The notes beneath the pieces are model-generated. The model was not told the origin of the DNA. It did no database searches and was given only the letters and a program-made list of their open reading frames with translations. Made by a program: the position numbers and the translations under genes. This document shows, piece by piece, positions 17,775 to 20,214 of a DNA stretch of 20,214 bases. Each line of letters opens with the position of its first letter. Position 1 is the stretch's first letter. The stretch is from Chara braunii (taxonomy: Eukaryota; Streptophyta; Charophyceae; Charales; Characeae), in NCBI GenBank assembly GCA_003427395.1, contig BFEA01000203.1, positions 187,617 through 207,830 of the forward strand, given 5' to 3'.

Positions 17775-19544
17775 TTTTTTATTTTATTTTTTTCTGTAAA
17801 AAGGGCCCAGTGCCCAAGGCGGATATTAAAATGAAAACACTGAGGCCGGGTCCTCACAGTCTACCCGGACGGCGGATGAACCACGATCCTTCTGGGAGCC
17901 TTACCCAGCTTCGCTTTTTACAGGACCCATGTAGGGATCCGAGTACCGACACTACAGCCAATCCAGTTCTAACAGCATATAAACCATATCAGGCAACAAG
18001 ATATTATCAAAAGGAATCTCATTTATGTATATCCCACCCCACCAGTTAAATAAAAAGGCTATTCCTAGTCTAAGAATATCTTGTAATATCTATCTAAAGT
18101 TCCACACAGCACACAAAAATCACTACAAATACTAAAAAGTAACAGGGAGTTTACGCAGCTAGGACAAGCTCGCTGCGAGATAGTAAAATGCTGAGAAAAA
18201 CAGAGGCCTAAGAGCGGCCATCATTATAGATAGCTTTGGAACTGCGCTAAGTTCCCTTCCTTAGCGTGGTCCAGCCAATCTGCAAGGATTAAGTGACCTT
18301 CTGGTGAAATAGACATCAGGTTGTTACTTTTGCCCCATGTCTGAGAGAACCAAAATCGATTCTTTTTTGTGTCGGAGTCCGGGCGGAATGCTAGTCTACC
18401 CTGATTGTCTGTCTAATCAAGGCCTTCGCAGTACTGGTGAGTTTTTGGAACAAAGTTTCCTCCTTTTTGAAAGTTGCTCTATTACGAGCCTTCCGAACTG
18501 CTTCCATGCTGGCGCCTCTGCATGCCAGGGCCATATAAGCCAGGACTGAGGAGAAGTCCTGAGCTGGGTTTATCATCCCATACAGCATCCATTCCTGAGA
18601 CCAGGGGAAGCTGCTACCCGCTACTGGTTTCCATTTATCCTTCCACTACTCCCATATCTTGAGGGAAAAGGGGCAGGACAACCATACATGGGACACTCTT
18701 TCCCAGGCCCAGTTGCACATTGCTCTCCGATCTCCATCCCCTTAGATACCAACCAAGTCTCTGATGGTGTAACCAGAATCAGTCGTAACCAAGCCAAGCT
18801 GAGCCCAAAGAGATCCAAGTTTCCCAAACAGAATCCCGGCTCTTTAGAAAGGCGATCTGCAGCAGTTGTTAAAGGCTGTTTCTTTACTGTCGCCCTCAGT
18901 ACCTGATCGGCGATCTTCGACTTGTAGGTACGCACAGGGGTAGAGATGTCTGGACCAGTCACACTCTTCCATCCGTAGAGTAGAGGTTCAATTTGTAGGT
19001 AGGTCGCATCTTCCCTCACCAGCGAGGCCTCCTCCCTTTCGTCAGAGGATCTGAGCCACACCCGGCACTCTATGCATCCAACTGACGTAGGGATTATCCT
19101 ATCTTCGGATCTTTTCAGCAGTGGGACGGCCCAAGACCCAGGCTTCCAGGTCCACGCCTGTACTCTTATTCCAAGTGGCTGTCCCTGTCCTACAATTCTC
19201 AAGACCTCCTGTCTGTTATTGGGATATATTATCCGAGCCCCCTGACCGTGTTCTACCATCTCAGGCAGCAGTGAAATACAGTCGGAAGGTATGCAGGAGC
19301 TGACTAAGTTATAACGGGCTTCAATATTTCGAAGCCCTGGCAACCAATCGCCCGTTCTCTCTTCCCATATGTCCTTAATCTGTAGTACGCCTCTCTCCAC
19401 CCATCTCCTCCCGAAGGAGCCTGCGGTGCTATCTGCTTTGAGCCAGGTTCCTTGTACCGTTTTAGTCTTTCAAATAGAATTTGATTTGATTCAACACTTC
19501 CCTTCTCGTTTCCCGGGGGCGAAGGACCTGGGGGAAAAATTGTG
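17775..19544 (-). pseudogene. 5'-truncated LINE: C-terminal ORF2 and 3' UTR, 12-bp target duplication
   Basis: A minus-strand non-LTR retrotransposon of 1770 bp. It has exact 12-bp target duplications (17763-17774 and 19545-19556) and a tail of A-runs broken by T at 17775-17793. Only the part of ORF2 after the reverse transcriptase remains. From 19400 a 259-codon frame reads GVLQIKDIWEERTGDWLPGL, and later LLYGWKSVTGPDISTPVRTY and EQCATGPGKECPMYGCP, the last resembling the cysteine-rich zinc-knuckle region (zf-RVT) near LINE ORF2 ends. The protein then continues in another frame (18588-18391: SSVLAYMALACRGASMEAVR, ARNRATF) to a stop, followed by about 600 bases of 3' UTR. Three frames are used, so at least two frameshifts have occurred and it is dead. 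5' truncation is normal for LINE copies. It is a more complete 3' end than the relic at 520-2080, and I cannot say whether they are one family. Confidence 0.8.
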
Positions 19545-19556
19545 GAACCTTGATTT
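19545..19556 (+). repeat. LINE target-site duplication, 5' side
   Basis: GAACCTTGATTT, identical to 17763-17774, sits about 10 bases before the U6-like sequence that follows. Confidence 0.85.
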
Positions 19557-19566
19557 ATGCGTGCCA

Positions 19567-19633
19567 ATCAATGACATTATTGCTATGGGGTCAAATCGTT
19601 ACATAGAAGATTAACATGGCCCCTGCACTTAAA

Positions 19634-19676
<43 letters not shown>

Positions 19677-19721
19677 ATGGCCCCTGCACAAGGATGGCAC
19701 GCATAAATCGAGATATGGTCC
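19567..19721 (+). pseudogene. U6 snRNA-like copy split by a poly(A) insertion
   Basis: The 3' half is clear U6: ACATAGAAGATTAACATGGC and CCCTGCAC before the insertion, then ACATGGCCCCTGCACAAGGA, TGGCACGCATAAATCGAGAT and ATGGTCC after it. The 5' half (from about 19567, with GACAT..ATCGTTACATAGAA) is a poor but colinear match, and the ACAGAGA box reads ACATAGA. No T-run terminator follows. The mid-body of U6 is present twice because of the target duplication of the inserted A-run. I did not find duplications around the whole U6 copy, so how it arrived is unknown. Confidence 0.82.
19629..19674 (+). mobile_element. Poly(A)-only retro-insertion with 15-bp target duplication
   Basis: The insert is TTAAAC followed by about 40 A residues. 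ACATGGCCCCTGCAC occurs just before it (19614-19628) and just after it (19675-19689), and U6 has this sequence only once. This is what a LINE-type reverse transcription leaves when it copies little more than the poly(A) tail. The source element cannot be identified from six bases. Confidence 0.88.
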
Positions 19722-20136
19722 AAAAAATCTTACTGTGGTGAGTCCGGTGAGTTCCCCAAGTTCGTTTTCCTCTTTTCCAATCACTCTCATATTGGGCATC
19801 GCCGCACCACTCACGGAATGTGGAAAAGACAAAACCTCTGGCGGGTGTATCTTTCTATGTTTTTTTTTGTTCCGGAAGATACATGCTCCATTTTGCACAT
19901 CTCGGGAGTGGTGTGGCGATGCCCATTATACGGGACAAGCAGGCCTGTTGTGTGGACAACCGCGCATGGTGAGATGTTGCCAACAGAGGGTGGAAGGAAG
20001 AGAAGAACGAACACAAAACAGGATACAGACAGGACATACACATACAGATTTGCGGTTTTCAAGCCACCATCAGACCATCATGTGGAAGCACACAAATATC
20101 ACAGAGTATGTGAGAGTCAACTACTGCTGTGCGCAG

Positions 20137-20138
<2 letters not shown>
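19722..20138. other. Interval with no recognised gene
   Basis: Open frames on the minus strand (19811-20062) are short and motif-free. A T-run lies at 19860-19868. No feature is supported. Confidence 0.4.

Positions 20139-20214
<76 letters not shown>
20139..20214. repeat. (CT)n microsatellite
   Basis: A pure CT array of 38 units runs to the last base. It is in the same phase and motif class as the TC array that opens the window. Confidence 0.98.

Noticed and set aside
18621-19400. 259-codon minus-strand frame as a standalone host gene
   Set aside because: It lies wholly inside a LINE bounded by 12-bp target duplications, continues in other frames on both sides and has LINE ORF2 C-terminal features.

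Overview
The window is nuclear DNA of a green plant (streptophyte: land plant or charophyte alga), and it is a graveyard of nested transposable elements. I found no intact host protein gene. The plant assignment rests mainly on three fragments of U6 small nuclear RNA. Two keep the plant-type 3' end (CGAGAAATGGTCC or close to it) and one keeps the plant-type 5' stem, CTCGGGGACATCCG. It is supported by relics of Ty3/gypsy and non-LTR retrotransposons, small hAT-like and Harbinger-like elements, a tRNA-like SINE relic and a 25S/28S rRNA fragment. I cannot name the species.

Layout. 1-83: a TC microsatellite. About 520-2080 (+): a decayed non-LTR retrotransposon with the FADDT reverse-transcriptase motif, followed by a T-run containing one N. 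2772-3765: a hAT-like non-autonomous element (copy A) with an 8-bp target duplication, broken by a 631-bp Harbinger-like element with a CAG duplication. 4046-4313: an uninterrupted sister copy (B). 4694-4843: a nearly perfect 75-bp tandem duplication. 4945-5069: a processed U6 retropseudogene. 5.1-9.1 kb: anonymous sequence with several two-copy tandem duplications and a GAA microsatellite. 9929-10072 (-): a 25S/28S rRNA fragment, with possibly decayed coding sequence beyond it. 10.3-10.96 kb: a diverged direct duplication with an AT-rich microsatellite.

12.84-14.96 kb (-): a Ty3/gypsy pol relic (reverse transcriptase and RNase H) cut by a third hAT-like element (copy C, 13584-14268). 15.69-15.83 kb (-): a SINE-like tRNA relic. 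16801-16881: a truncated U6 insertion. 17395-17608: minisatellites carrying tRNA B-box-like motifs. 17775-19544 (-): a 5'-truncated LINE with a 12-bp target duplication. It landed beside a third U6 copy (19567-19721), which is itself split by a poly(A) insertion with its own 15-bp duplication. 20139-20214: a second CT microsatellite.

The signal most worth pursuing is the modular structure of the three hAT-like elements. They share an internal core and similar outermost 9 bp, but copies A and B use subterminal sequence quite different from that of copy C. The second is the repeated use of U6 sequence, with three separate copies in 20 kb. All homology calls come from reading motifs by eye. No database search was run.
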